Shown: positions 35,338 to 47,126 of the stretch, one piece after another
Numbering within the stretch: the first letter of the stretch is position 1
How the letters are laid out: each line of letters begins with the position of its first letter
Assembly: GCF_011075055.1 (NCBI RefSeq)
Contig: NC_058151.1
Span: 11,443,300 to 11,507,299 of the forward strand
Length of the DNA: 64,000 nucleotides
Direction of reading: 5' to 3'
Source of the DNA: Mangifera indica
Lineage: Eukaryota; Streptophyta; Magnoliopsida; Sapindales; Anacardiaceae
Made by a program: the position numbers and the translations under genes
Notes under the pieces: generated by a model
Seen by the model: the letters and a program-made list of their open reading frames with translations, nothing else
Databases searched by the model: none
Told to the model about the DNA's origin: nothing

Positions 35338-38300
35338 ATGAACTCTAAAATTGAAGCGTTGACTTCAAAAGTTGATGTGGGAGACATATGTTTGGTGGAT
35401 AGTGCAACAACGCACACAATTCTCAAAGAAAAGAAATTTTTCTTATCTTTAGCATTAATTGAAGCTAAAGTAAATATCATATCAGGATCAATTGATCTGA
35501 TAGAAGGCTTCGGAAGAGCCACAATTATGTTAAACAATGAGACCAAATTAAACATCGATGATGCATTATATTCAAGTAGATCTAGAAGAAATCTAATGAG
35601 TTTTAAAGATATAAGAAAAAATGATTATCACCTTGAAACCATGAGTGAAAATGGTGCAGAATTCATCTGTATAATTAGTAATGCCTTCGAAAAAAGGCTT
35701 ATACTAGAAAAATTGCATGCTTTATCATCTGGTTTGTATTATACAATCATTAAGGCAATTGAAACCTACGCAGTATCGAATCAGAAGTTCGTTAATCCAA
35801 AAGTATTTATGCTTTGGCATGATCGTTTAGGCCACCCAAGATCTACAATGATGCGTAGGATTATTGAAAATTTACATGGATATACATTACAAAATCATAA
35901 AATTTTATTGTCCAATGAACAATTCTGCACTGCCTGTTCTCAAGGCAAATTAGTAATAAGACCATCCCCCTCCAAAATTGGAGGTGAATCCCCATCATTC
36001 TTGCAAATGATTCAAGGGGATATATGTGGACCCACTCATCCATCAAGTGAGCCATTTCGTTATTTTATGGTCTTAATTGATGCATATGCACGATGGTCTC
36101 ATGTTTGTTTATTGTCTACCCGAAATGTTGCATTTGCTAAACTGTTAGCACAAATTATCAAATTAAAGGCACATTTCACAGATTATTCGATCAAGTCAAT
36201 ACGGCTAGATAATGCTAGTGAATTTACATCCAAAACATTTGATGATTATTGCATGTCAATGGAGATTGAGGTTGAACATTTAGTCTCGCATGTCCACATA
36301 CAAAATGGATTAGCTGAGTCTATTATCAAACGATCCTAGGTAATTGCACGAACTTTATTACTGAAAAGTCAATTACCTACTTCTATGTGGGGACATGCTA
36401 TATTACATGCTGCAGCGTTAATTCGCTTGCGACCTTCTTCTTATCATCAATATTCCCCCCTACAATTGGTTCTTGGTCACCAACCTGATATATCTCATTT
36501 GAGAATATTTGGTTGTGCTGTATACGTCCCTATTGCGTCTCCTCAACGCACAAAAATGAGACCCCAACGTTATTTGGAAATATATGTTGGATATAATTCA
36601 CCATCCATTATCAGGTACCTAGAACCATTAGCAGATGATCTTTTTACTGCACGATTTACAGATTGTCACTTTGATGAGACAACTTTCCCATCTTTAGGGG
36701 AAAAGAAAATGCCTTCTGAAGTTAGGCATGAACTTACTTGGTATGTACCTACCATGTCTCATTTAGATCCTCGCACATCCCAAAATGAAACTGAAGTGCA
36801 AAGGATAGTGCGATTACAAATTATTGCCAACCAAATACCCCGATGCATTTGTGGATAAGGCAAAAGTGACAAGATCACATGTTTCAGCTACTAATACACC
36901 AGCAAGAATCAATGTGATTGCTGAATAGTCTATTCGAGCCGTGACTGATCAATTTACCTCACGCCAGAAACATGGTAGACCTGTTGGCTCAAAGGACACT
37001 ATTCCTCAAAAAAGAAAGACAAATAATCAAACAAATATTCATTTAGAAAAGGTTATGGTCCCTGAAGAGACACAAGCCCCTGAAGTGACACAAACCTCTG
37101 AAGTGGTACAAAATCCTGTATAACAGGAAAATGAGAATATTGAAATATCTTTAAATTATGTTCATACATGAGAAATATGGAATCGTGAAACATTTATAAT
37201 TGATGACATATTTTCATTTGCAGTAACTACTGAAATACTGAATGATGATGATTTTGAGCCACGTACTATGACTAAGTGCAAACAAAGACATGATTGGCCT
37301 AAATGGGAAGAAGCAATTCAAACAGAATTAGCGTCTCTAGTAAAACGTCAAGTGTTTGGGCCCGTAGTTCCAACACCTAAAGACGTACAACCCGTTGGAT
37401 ATAAATGGGTATTTGTGAGAAAAATGAAATTGCTAGATATAAAGTCAAGCTTGTAGCCCAAGGCTTTTCCCAAAGGCCTAGTATAGACTTTGATGAAATA
37501 TATGCACCTGTGATGGATATAATCACATTCAGATATTTAATCAATTTAACAGTCTCTGAAAGACTGGATATGCGTCTAATAGATGTAGTTACTACTTATT
37601 TATATGAAAATTTGGATACTGAAATTTATATGAAACTCCCTGAAGGATACAAATTGCCTTAAGCAAAAAGGGTCAATTCAAGAGGCTTGTACTCAATTAA
37701 ATTACAACGATCATTGTACGGATTAAAACAATCCGGACGTATGTGGTACAATCGCCTCAGTGAATATTTGAAAAAAGAGGGCTATGTAAATGACCCTATA
37801 TGCCCATGTGTCTTTATCAAAAGGTCAGTATCAGGATTTGCTATTGTAGCAGTTTATGCTGATGACATAAATTTAATTGAGACTCCTGAAGAGCTTTCAA
37901 AAACTGCTAAATACCTGAAAAAAGAATTTGAAATGAAGGATTTGGGGAAAACAAAATATTGTCTCGGCCTGCAGATCGAGCACAATTCAAATGGAATACT
38001 TATCTATCAATCAGCATATATTGAAAAATTATTAAAACGCTTTAATATGGATAAGACTTATCCTTTGAGCACCGCAATGGTTGTTCGGTCTCTTGATCCA
38101 AAAAAGGACCCATTTCGTCCTAAAGAAGAAGATGAAAAGATACTTGGTCCTGAAATACCATATCTTAATGTCATTGGAGCTTTATTATATTTGGCCAAAT
38201 GCACGAGACCAGATATATCCTTCGCAATTAATTTATTGGCCCGATTTAGCTCTGCACCAACCCGTTGTCACTGGAATGGACTCAAATATATACTCCGTTA

Positions 38301-38860
38301 CCTATGTGGAATTAGAGATTTGAGATTATTCTATTCTGTCAAATCCCCTAAAAATCCTAGTTTGATTGGATATGCAGATGCTGGTTATCTTTCTGACCCC
38401 TATTAGGTCCGTTCACAAACGGGATATGTTTTTACTTATAATGACACAACTATATCATGACGCTCTACCAAGCAGACCTTGGTTGCCACTTCTTCAAATC
38501 ATTCAGAAATTTTAGCTCTCCATGAAGCCAGCCGAGAATGTATATGGTTACGGTCTGTCATCCATCATATTCAGAATGCATGCAGTCTTCCTTCTACAAC
38601 AGACACTCCTTCCATATTATATGAAGACAATGCAACATGTATAGCCCAAATTAGAGGTGGGTACATCAAATGAGACAGAACCAAACATATCTCACCGAAG
38701 TTCTTTTACACTCCTGAGCTCCAGCAGAGTAAAAAGATTAATGTCAAGCAAATAAGATCCAGTGAGAATCTTGCAGATTTGTTCACTAAGACACTACCGA
38801 CATCAACATTTGAGAAGTTAGTGTATAACATCAGTATACAACGGCTCAACAAGCAACCAA
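35338..38860 (+). pseudogene. Copia pol remnant: protease, integrase, reverse transcriptase, RNase H
   Basis: The first open part (35338-36339) holds the protease site DSATTHT (normally DSGATHT), the GAG-pre-integrase motif WHDRLGHP and the integrase acidic residues in GDICGP, RLDNASEF and NGLAES; it then stops. Further pieces at 36385-36858, 37268-37456 and 37405-37662 carry the integrase tail and the start of reverse transcriptase. 37687-38406 has SLYGLKQSGRMWYNRL, the catalytic YADD (normally YVDD) and TRPDISFAI. 38479-38673 and on to about 38860 carry RNase H and the terminal LADLFTK motif. At least four stops and two frame changes separate the pieces, so no functional polyprotein is made. 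Confidence 0.92.
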
Positions 38861-39144
38861 GTTAATCCTACTATAAAGAGGGGGAGCGTTCATCAGAGGG
38901 AGCATTCATCAGGCAAAGCTCTAAAGTTTATCAAATATTGGATAAAAGATGCACTGTACTCTTTTTCCCTTCACTAGGTTTTGTCCCACTGGGTTTTCCT
39001 GGTAAGGTTTTTAATGAGGTAGTTTAAGTACGTCCAACGCCAACTTACAGGACATTTAATAATTATGTTCCTTTGCTTTGGTTTTTATCCCACTGGGTTT
39101 TCCTTAGCAAGGTTAATATAATTATTTGTAAGTGATGAAAATCT

Positions 39145-39153
39145 AAGAGGGAG
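39145..39153 (+). other. Retrotransposon polypurine tract
   Basis: AAGAGGGAG lies directly before the TG of the right LTR, where plus-strand priming is expected. A second purine run AAAGAGGGGGAG at about 38874 is an alternative or relic. Confidence 0.65.
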
Positions 39154-39439
39154 TGTTACAGATGGTAGATTTTTCTACCCCATATTGTTGACTTTGGCCA
39201 AAAGGCAATGAGAATGCATTAATGGCTTTAGAAACTTAGCTTGGAAGAAAGTTATTTTTACTGGCTGGAGGGGCGGCAATTCTCTTATAAATACCCCCCC
39301 TCTCTTCATGTAATAGATACGTTTCTTCTTGCTTCTTCTTGCTTCTTTCTTGCTTTTGCCATGGGTTTGGCTTAATAAAATCATAATTTTCATTTGGCGA
39401 GTCAATCACTTTGCCATTTATTTCATTATATTTATAACA
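39154..39439 (+). repeat. Right LTR
   Basis: 286 bp, begins TGTTACAGATGG and ends TTTATAACA. Near-identical to the left LTR, with the TATA box changed to CTTATAAATACC. Confidence 0.92.
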
Positions 39440-39719
39440 ATATCCAATGCAATGAAAATACGCATACTTATTGAATGTATATATGATATATTATGTAATA
39501 AAATAATTCTAAATATGATAGTTAAATTATGTATTATATTGTATATTAAAAATTTAATTTTCTGTATTATGTATCAAATATCATATTTTATAATATAATT
39601 TTTAAAAAATAAAATAATAAAAAATTTAATTGATATGTCCTCATTTTAAAAAATATCATAAACAGTCTTAAAAAATTTAAAATTTCGCATATATATCTCT
39701 ACTAATAATTATTTTCTAT

Positions 39720-39925
39720 AAAAAATATGTCGTCCGTATTGGTGATATGTGTTGTATCGTAGAATAAGTATCATATCGTATAATACGTCCACTGTATCGT
39801 ATTAATTTGATATATCTTATGATATATATTATTTTTCACATGTATCATATCATAGATATGTATTATATCATATGATACATATCGCATATCATAGGATACA
39901 TATCATATATCGTATAATATTAAAA
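39720..39925. repeat. Island of ATATCATA/TATGATAC words
   Basis: A ~200-bp stretch made mostly of ATATCATATCATA, TATGATACATATC and GTATCGTAT words, many of them self-complementary. A similar island occurs near 45365-45690. Origin unknown; possibly a decayed palindromic element. Confidence 0.5.
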
Positions 39926-40815
39926 ACTATGATTCTAAATTAAAAATAAAATATCTAATCATATAATAACACATTATCTGTATACTTAAATATATATTTA
40001 AAATTGTGTAATTACGAGACGTAGAGCTTATATTATAAAATAAGAGTTTCTAATTCTAATATGAGTTTTATATACCTTTAGACTCTTAAATCTCAATAAC
40101 TAATATTTGAAATATAATTTTTTTTAAAATTCATATAATTTAGTATTAAAGCCATCATCATATCTCTTAATCGTAATCGTTAGACCAACACCACGAGTGT
40201 GGATGTTAAGTTATCGCAAAACCAATCCATATGAACATTGGAATGGCAGAACGTGATGTAGATTAAGATCCAAGTTCATATCACCATCTTCGTCTAAAGT
40301 CTTTGAACTGCTTACTGAATACTCACATATTTCAGCGCTTCTAGATGCTGACAGACAGACTCCATAAAAATCTATCTAACCTTCCTGCAAATATTATATA
40401 TAAATAAATAAATAAATAAATAAAACATACTTGTATCCTTCAGTTTCGAGCTTATGCACGAGTAATTTATTCATTCAGCTGTGACTTTGTCTTCCGTTTA
40501 GGTAGTCTTCATGTGTTGAAATCTTATACCTACTCAGCTTTTTCGAAAGATTCTCAACTTACAACAGTGTTTACGAAGTCAAGTGTTTAAGATATGATCA
40601 TAATTTATCTTTCTGGGTAAGTTTTGTCTAGCACTTATCTAAGAAGGAGAGACCTGTAATATATTATAGCTTAGAGATGGCATCACCAAAACTCCACCAA
40701 TCATGTGAAGTGGGAGGATAGAAACAATTTGGAAAAACTAGACTTTTCTGATTATGACCCAATAAATATATAAATATATGACTCAGTAAGCATCTAATTT
40801 AATTGCCTTGACAAT
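39926..40815. other. Intergenic DNA
   Basis: No gene or clear element was recognised, apart from a short AAAT/TAAA run near 40400-40425. Confidence 0.4.
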
Positions 40816-40824
40816 TAAAAAAAA

Positions 40825-41534
40825 TAGGAAAAGGACTTCTTCCCACCCAGGGTTTAGTTAAATGTCAAACTCCTACCAATGAAGTTTCAAAATTTTAAAT
40901 ATTTACTAATAAATTGTTCAAGTTAATAAAATCTGTTAGTTCTAAGGGTAAAATTATCATTTAATCATAATATTAAAAAAAATAAAATTTCATCACATTT
41001 TCTCTCTAAACCCTAAAAACTAACAGTTTCTCTTAGAATTAAACTTTAAAAAATTAAATCTTTACCTTTGCTAGTTTCCAGTCTATCGACGAGACGACTA
41101 TCTTCGTCTAAAGACAAAGACACTAGGGAAGGTCATCGACGTTGGGAGGAGATAGCTGGAAAGGAGAGATACGTTAGAGAGGGAGAGACATTGCGGGAGA
41201 ACTAAAAACCTAGTAGAGGTGAAAATGTAACTTTTAAAACTTTTATCTTGAAGAAAATTATTATTTTTTAGGATTTAAAGAGGAAAATAAGATAAAATTT
41301 TAATTTCACCTAACAAAGAGAAAATAAGAAAATAAGATAATATTAAAGCTTTAAAAAATAATAATAAAATTTTATTTTTTTAATATTACTGATTAAATAA
41401 TAACTTTGTTCCAAGAAATAACAATTTTTTTTAATTTTAACTACTCATAAATAAATATTTAAGTTTTTAAAACTTAACGGATCAGAATTTAGAAATCTAC
41501 TAAACCGTAGGTGGGAATAAACCCCTTTGCCCTA
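40825..41534. mobile_element. MITE copy D (GGCC-type family), 710 bp
   Basis: The left end TAGGAAAAGGACTTCTTCCC and right end GGGAATAAACCCCTTTGCCCTA are inverted. The 9-bp TAAAAAAAA flanks both sides (40816-40824 and 41535-41543). The core has the family's CGACGAGACGACTATCTTCG-like words. No coding capacity. Confidence 0.75.
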
Positions 41535-41865
41535 TAAAAAAAATACAAACCACTTGTGCGATCGGATTGAAGGCATATATGGATATGCTTAATATTATAT
41601 GACGAAAGAAACAAAAGATGACAATCTTCAGCGTTTCAGTGACGACAAGATCATGTTTCAATTATAGTTCATGTTTCATATATTAAGTATCGATTGCTGC
41701 TTACTTAGTACAAATAATATTCCTTGTATATTATATAGTTTATTAAGTTTTTTTATATATTTACTATCGCTATATATGAGTGGGAGTGGCACATGTTTGG
41801 TGATCCAGGTGATGTTTCAGTGTTAACACACACCTACACCTGCATTATTTGAATAAATGACTGAA

Positions 41866-42310
41866 GGCCAAAGCACTTATTTCCACCTAAGGTGTGATGC
41901 AATCTCAAACTAGTACCGGTTAACTATTAAAAATTCAAACTTCCACCCTGTGGACCGTCAAAACTAATAGAATAAGTTAGTTTCAAGAGTAAAATTATCA
42001 TTTTATAAATAATATTTAAAAAATTAAAATTTTATCTTATTTTCTTTCTAAATTTAAAAAACTAATAATTGATGAAGATGATTTTTCGTCTCATCTCAGA
42101 TGAGCCAATAAAAAGCGTCTGAATGTTGCTTAAAGAGAGCGTCGACAGCAGCTGCAAAGAGGGAGAAACATTTTTAGGAGAGATAGAGCGTTAGTTATTC
42201 ATCAAAAGTTTTATCTGGAAAATAGAAACCCTCTTAGACAAAATTTAACTTTTCAAATTTAATTCTAAGAGAAATTATTCATTTTTCAAATCTAGGAAAA
42301 TTTTTTTTTT
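41866..42310. mobile_element. MITE copy E, right end missing
   Basis: The left end GGCCAAAGCACTTATTTCCACC matches the family and the core contains TTTTTCGTCTCATCTCAGATG. The sequence becomes unrelated near a T-run at about 42300. No right inverted repeat or target duplication was found. Confidence 0.65.
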
Positions 42311-43740
42311 TTAATATTATGCATAATATTACTTAATAATAAATTAGGTTAATTATCTGGATAATAAAAGAGTTTGAAATTGAGTTAATTAAATTTGGAC
42401 AACATAAGACTGTAGTTTAAAAAATAAAGGGAGATGAAATGAGTCAAGAAGTCAGAAGTTCGGGTGACGAGAGGCGGCTTAAAAATTATTGGCTTAATTA
42501 ATTAATTAGTTGAAATTAAATAAGATTAATGGTAGTAAGTAAGATTCGTGAAGATTTTGTCTTCACAAAGCTAAATCTCAACGTCAATCACGCAAACATG
42601 TTATGTTTCCCTTAATACATGTCCACTCATCTCATGGACCTGGTGGCCCCCTTAAAACACCTTCTTCATGTTAGGTTCCAATTTTCTCAACTAAACCCTC
42701 TGTCCTATTCTCTGTCTAATCTTCAATTATGTGCTGTCTAGCAGGTACTTCATGTTTTCCATTAGGGGGGGGTAGATTTGAATCACGTTGAATTCAAGTT
42801 TATCGTAATTTGAATAAGATTAAATTTAAATTTAAATTCATCAAACTCTTTTTTAAATTATTTGAATTTGATTTAATATCATAATCAAATAAAAAAAAGA
42901 TTAAAATAATATTATTTTAATATATATTAATTAAAATGAATTATTTTATAACATTCGTATTAAAGTTTTTTAAGCTTATGAGTTTGACAAATCAAATACT
43001 TTTAAAGCTTAAGTTTAAGCCGAACTCGTTTTGGATAAATTTGATTGAGCTCATTTTCGAGCTTAATCAAATTTGACTCAACTCTTACTTTATCTTAATC
43101 ATCCATACACCTAATAGAATTATCTTAAAATCCAAAATAACACAAACAAAACATAATTTATCAATCCTTGGTGAGAAATTTATATAAAATAACTTTTTCA
43201 CCCTTTGACTTAGTAGACTTTTTAAAATTTAAATGTGATAATTTGTTATTTTAACAAACATTTGGTAGGAAATAGTCTTTTTGCCTAAAAAAAATTACCA
43301 AACCGTAATCGAGTCTACATAATCTAATGTCATACATTAGTACTATAACATTTACTATTTAATTAAGGGTATAACTAGTAAGTAACTAAATTTTATGCTT
43401 GGATTTGCTATTTAAATAAAACTTAACACGTTTTAAGAAATTGCACCTAATCGAAAACTTTTCTATCTATTTCAATTTATATATTCAATAAAATTATACG
43501 TATCTATTTTGAATATATAAATATATATATATATATATATTTATATATATCATCATATAATTAAATAATTTTGAATTAAAACTAAAATAACGTCTAATCA
43601 CATTATAACATATATAAATATGTATTTATTTTTGTGCTTAAAATAAACACATATAATATTTCTTGGTATATTTTAGGGTTTCCAAATGGGGTTATCTCAA
43701 TTTTCTTGTTGGTTTGTGCCTAGATCTCAACCTATTGGTG
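42311..43740. other. Intergenic DNA upstream of the zinc-finger gene
   Basis: No gene. At 43180-43285 a short internally deleted relic of the GGCC-type MITE is likely (TTTTTCACCCTTTGACTTAG... TGGTAGGAAATAGTCTTTTTGCC). Near 42780-43080 TTTGAATTCAAGTTT and GAGCTCATTTTCGAGC words resemble the degenerate CTCGAG element. A TA run lies at about 43521-43540. Confidence 0.4.
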
Positions 43741-43750
43741 TATATATAAA
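43741..43750 (+). promoter_or_regulatory. TATA box of the zinc-finger gene
   Basis: TATATATAAA lies 182 bp before the start codon and is followed by a CT-rich leader (CTTCTTCTTCTTCACTCTCTCT) typical of plant 5' UTRs. Confidence 0.6.
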
Positions 43751-43931
43751 CGGAGATGGAGTATTAGAAAGGCCTTGCTTAGTTTACTCGCAGTCTTTCC
43801 TCTTTCAGAATTTTCTCAACCAACGCTGTTTCCTGTAATTAATCAAAACCCTTCTTCTTCTTCACTCTCTCTATATATATACAATTCAAAACACAAGTAT
43901 TCTCACTGATTTTCCCTTCTCCGTCGCTGCA

Positions 43932-44588
43932 ATGGCCGACATAGATCATTTCCAAACAAAACCAAATAACCCAGCTAGCTTGAAGCTCTTCGGTTTCAAC
44001 CTTTCATCAGAGGAAGGTCATCGCGTTAAAAACAAAACTCATCAGATAGATCATGAATTCAACGACTTCTCTTTTCAATCTAAAGATAAGAATGATTTGT
44101 TGACTCGTAAATACGAGTGTCAATATTGCTGCCGTGAATTCGCCAATTCTCAAGCGTTGGGCGGCCACCAAAACGCCCACAAGAAAGAGAGGCGGATCTT
44201 GAAACGTGCACAAATGCAAGCCACTCGGAATTTTGTAGTTTCTTCTGTACATTTTCAAGACCCCATGTTACGGCCGTACACGTCATCACTCCCCCGCCTC
44301 CTTGCCCCGGCTCCGGTGGTAGCTACTCCGCCGCCGTATCATGCCTCGTCGTTTTACGTATTGCATGGGAACAACACTGTAGTGTCGCCATTGCCGGTGC
44401 CTCAAAGTCATCAGTATGGTAGTGCTTATTATAATGTTTGTAATAAGAAAAACTCTGCCTTGGGAGGGCGACGCGTCGGGGAGGATGTGAAAATGGTGAC
44501 TGCGGCTCCTCCGGTCCCGGCTGTCAATGATAGGTCAAGGGGGGTAGCATTGGATTTGCAACTGGGAATTGGGCCCGCTGTGCCTTAA
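43932..44588 (+). CDS. Single C2H2 zinc-finger transcription factor (GIS/ZFP5/6/8 type)
   Basis: Intronless, 218 aa. One zinc finger lies at about 61-83 ([20 protein letters not shown], Cys63, Cys66, His79, His83) and carries the plant-specific QALGGH core. An N-terminal [10 protein letters not shown] motif and the basic [13 protein letters not shown] run after the finger are typical of the GIS/ZFP5/ZFP6/ZFP8 subgroup, which controls trichome initiation through gibberellin and cytokinin signals in Arabidopsis. The C-terminus has an EAR-type repressor motif (LDLQL at 207-211). The middle is proline-rich. The start codon follows a long CT-rich leader and is the first ATG of the frame. Subgroup membership is firm; the exact orthologue is not. 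Confidence 0.92.
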   Translation: MADIDHFQTKPNNPASLKLFGFNLSSEEGHRVKNKTHQIDHEFNDFSFQSKDKNDLLTRKYECQYCCREFANSQALGGHQNAHKKERRILKRAQMQATRNFVVSSVHFQDPMLRPYTSSLPRLLAPAPVVATPPPYHASSFYVLHGNNTVVSPLPVPQSHQYGSAYYNVCNKKNSALGGRRVGEDVKMVTAAPPVPAVNDRSRGVALDLQLGIGPAVP

Positions 44589-44709
44589 ATTGTAAAATCT
44601 TTCCAATCTCTTAACTTTTTTGTTAATCAAGTAGTTAACTTCTTTTAATTTATGGAGAGAAAATGTGACCCGTATATGCGAATTCCACGTTAGTAAAATA
44701 TGTGAGATG

Positions 44710-44747
<38 letters not shown>

Positions 44748-45429
44748 GTATTTTATATTATTTAAAAATATTAAGATAAAAATAAAATAGATAATATTTT
44801 AAAATAAATAATTTAATCTCTTTTTTTTAAGCTAAGAATGGATTATTGAAGAACAAGTTCAGTTGTCGACATATCATATCAAGTTAAAGTATTTTATATG
44901 TTAACTTGTTAAGGTATATAATATATTTGGTGCACGCTTGCAAGCATCATGAATGTCGACATACACAAATATTAATAGTGAAATAATATTATAGTTGACT
45001 TAGGGATCGTATAAGTTAACAATAATTTATAAAACATTTAAAATTTGAGTGACCTAACTTAATATATTATAATAAAGTTTATCTTTAATTTATTCGGTTC
45101 GTATTTGTGGGTTTGATTTGTCTGGTTCATAGTTACTGGTTTAGACGATTATGGTCTAATCACATGATGCATATTATCTATATACTTAAATTATATATAA
45201 AAAATATGTATACATAACTTTACACTTTAATAAATTGTTTTATTGATTACAATAATATCCCTTCTACAAATATATTAAAGCTCACGCATAACTGATGACA
45301 AAATTTGGTTAAATAATTACACTTTAAGTGTATAGTTATCTACATATTTTTATACCCTACATATATTTAACATACGATATGATATAGATAGAAGACGGTA
45401 TATATCGTACAACATACTGAATTAATATA

Positions 45430-45465
<36 letters not shown>

Positions 45466-45980
45466 AAATACAACACATATTATCGATATAAATCGATATA
45501 TTTTTTTGAAAAAAGTGATAATATAATAAGAATGCCTTTAAAAAATTTTTAAAATTTAAGAAATGTTTATGATATTTTCTAAGATATACCGTGATATTTA
45601 TAATTTTTATTATTTTAATATTATTTTTGAGAAAGGTATAGTCTACGATACAATATAATACACAATATCAAAAATATTAAATTTTTAATATATATTATAC
45701 TATGCAATTCAATTACAATAGATAAATACGCTAAATAATATTTATCATATTTGTCCTAATTAATTAAGTTATTTGAACATAGAAAAATATATTTGGTTGT
45801 GGGGTGAAGGGAAAGTCAAAGATGGGCTCAAATTGGCCATATAAGTTGAAGTAGTAAAGGCCCAAATGAAGCCCACTGAAAAGATGTAGATTTTGTCCTC
45901 GAAATGATTCAAATATCTCTAAGACGATTACAGGAACAACCCTGAAACTCAAACCGAACTCTGCAACACTTTGTCTTCGA
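44589..45980. other. Intergenic DNA with TA microsatellites
   Basis: It contains pure TA runs at 44711-44746 and about 45432-45460, and an ATATCATA-word island near 45365-45690. The segment from about 45750 to 46014 probably includes the promoter and first untranslated exon of the peptidyl-tRNA hydrolase gene. No coding sequence. Confidence 0.5.
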
Positions 45981-46014
45981 ATCAAAGTGGAAATCTTTTA
46001 AAACGAAAGAGAAG

Positions 46015-47122
46015 GTCAGTTCTTCTTTTAATTTATTCAGTTTTTAAGTTCGTGATGTGGGTTTCTCTCTTATTTCGCATTTTCTACTCTAAAATATGAA
46101 CTGTTTGTACTTCTGTTTTGCGTGTTATCATTACTGGGTTCAGTGTGACATGATTTCATTTTTAAGAATTTACTGGAATGAAAGTGTTTTTTTTTTATTT
46201 TTCTAAAGTATATGTTATGTTTTCCCTGTTCGTTCCCAAATGTTTTATGGTTTGTTAGTTAGCCTGGTGGCTTCAAACCAAGTAATGTAAGCTTGTTATT
46301 ATAATTGTTTGGATTAATCTGCTTGTTCCCTCCGGCCATAGTCATTTTCTTAGAAATTTATGGAATGAAGAAAAAATCTTCAGTTTCCCCTCCTTTATGA
46401 AATTGTTCATTCTTGAGCTGAACTCGCTTCCTCTCCCTTCGTTCAGCCGGAGCTGGCGAATTCATTGATAGATTCTTTGGGGAAAAGGCAGGTGGCATTT
46501 TCCAGAGTAAGCTAAGGTATCTTATTACGTTTGACGTTTGTAATGTTCCAGCCCCACTGAAGCAAACAAGCCCCCTTGGAAGCTTGGCTAATGAACTTAA
46601 TCTAATTGAAAAAACGATAAACGAAAGAGATTTCTTTCTTCATTTCCCCTGCTGCTATTCCTCCTTGAGACTCATACAAGCAAGTACAAGATGGCATTGG
46701 GAATAGAGGAAGCCAGTAGATGGTAGTTAGGTAGCTGCAGAAAGCAATCAGAGCTAGGAGGGAATGGGGAGGAATCGACTGGCAAAAGAAATGGCAATGA
46801 CACCTAATTACTTTTTGACCACTTAGCACAATAGTTCATATGTTGATTCATTAGCTAACTAAGGAGGCTGACTTTATGTTGATATGCATGCCAGTAGCAT
46901 GAAGTATAGAAGATTGAGCAGCAGTCACACATTAATTTTCTCCGTAAATTTTACAAGCAATTGAACCATGCCTAACACAACTACTTTACTCAGTTAAATA
47001 ATATCTTCTTTTCCATTAAAAGAAGGGAAATTTTCATTCATTTGAACCAAGTGTCTTCCGGTAGTTAAAAAAACCTGCGAAAATTTTAATGAATGTTAAT
47101 AGTGTGTTCTTTCTGTTAACAG
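46015..47122 (+). other. Likely 5' UTR intron of the peptidyl-tRNA hydrolase gene
   Basis: A donor-like AGAAG|GTCAGT at 46014/46015 follows a promoter-like segment. The acceptor TGTTAACAG|GTCAATG at 47122 lies four bases before the start codon. No recognisable coding exon lies between. The exact donor is a guess. Confidence 0.45.
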
Positions 47123-47126
47123 GTCA

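Larger units (their letters stand above)
33191..39439 (+). mobile_element. Ty1/copia LTR retrotransposon, decayed, both LTRs present
   Basis: LTRs at 33191-33475 and 39154-39439 begin TG and (right copy) end CA. The 5-bp ATATC lies outside both (33186-33190 and 39440-39444), proving a single insertion. A leader and gag remnant, then protease, integrase, reverse transcriptase and RNase H follow in the copia order. Several stops and frameshifts break the reading frames. By eye the LTRs differ at about ten positions plus one length change, which suggests an insertion of moderate age. Confidence 0.95.

Noticed and set aside
45764..45985. 73-codon minus-strand frame upstream of the peptidyl-tRNA hydrolase gene
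   Set aside because: No domain; overlaps the probable promoter and first untranslated exon of that gene.
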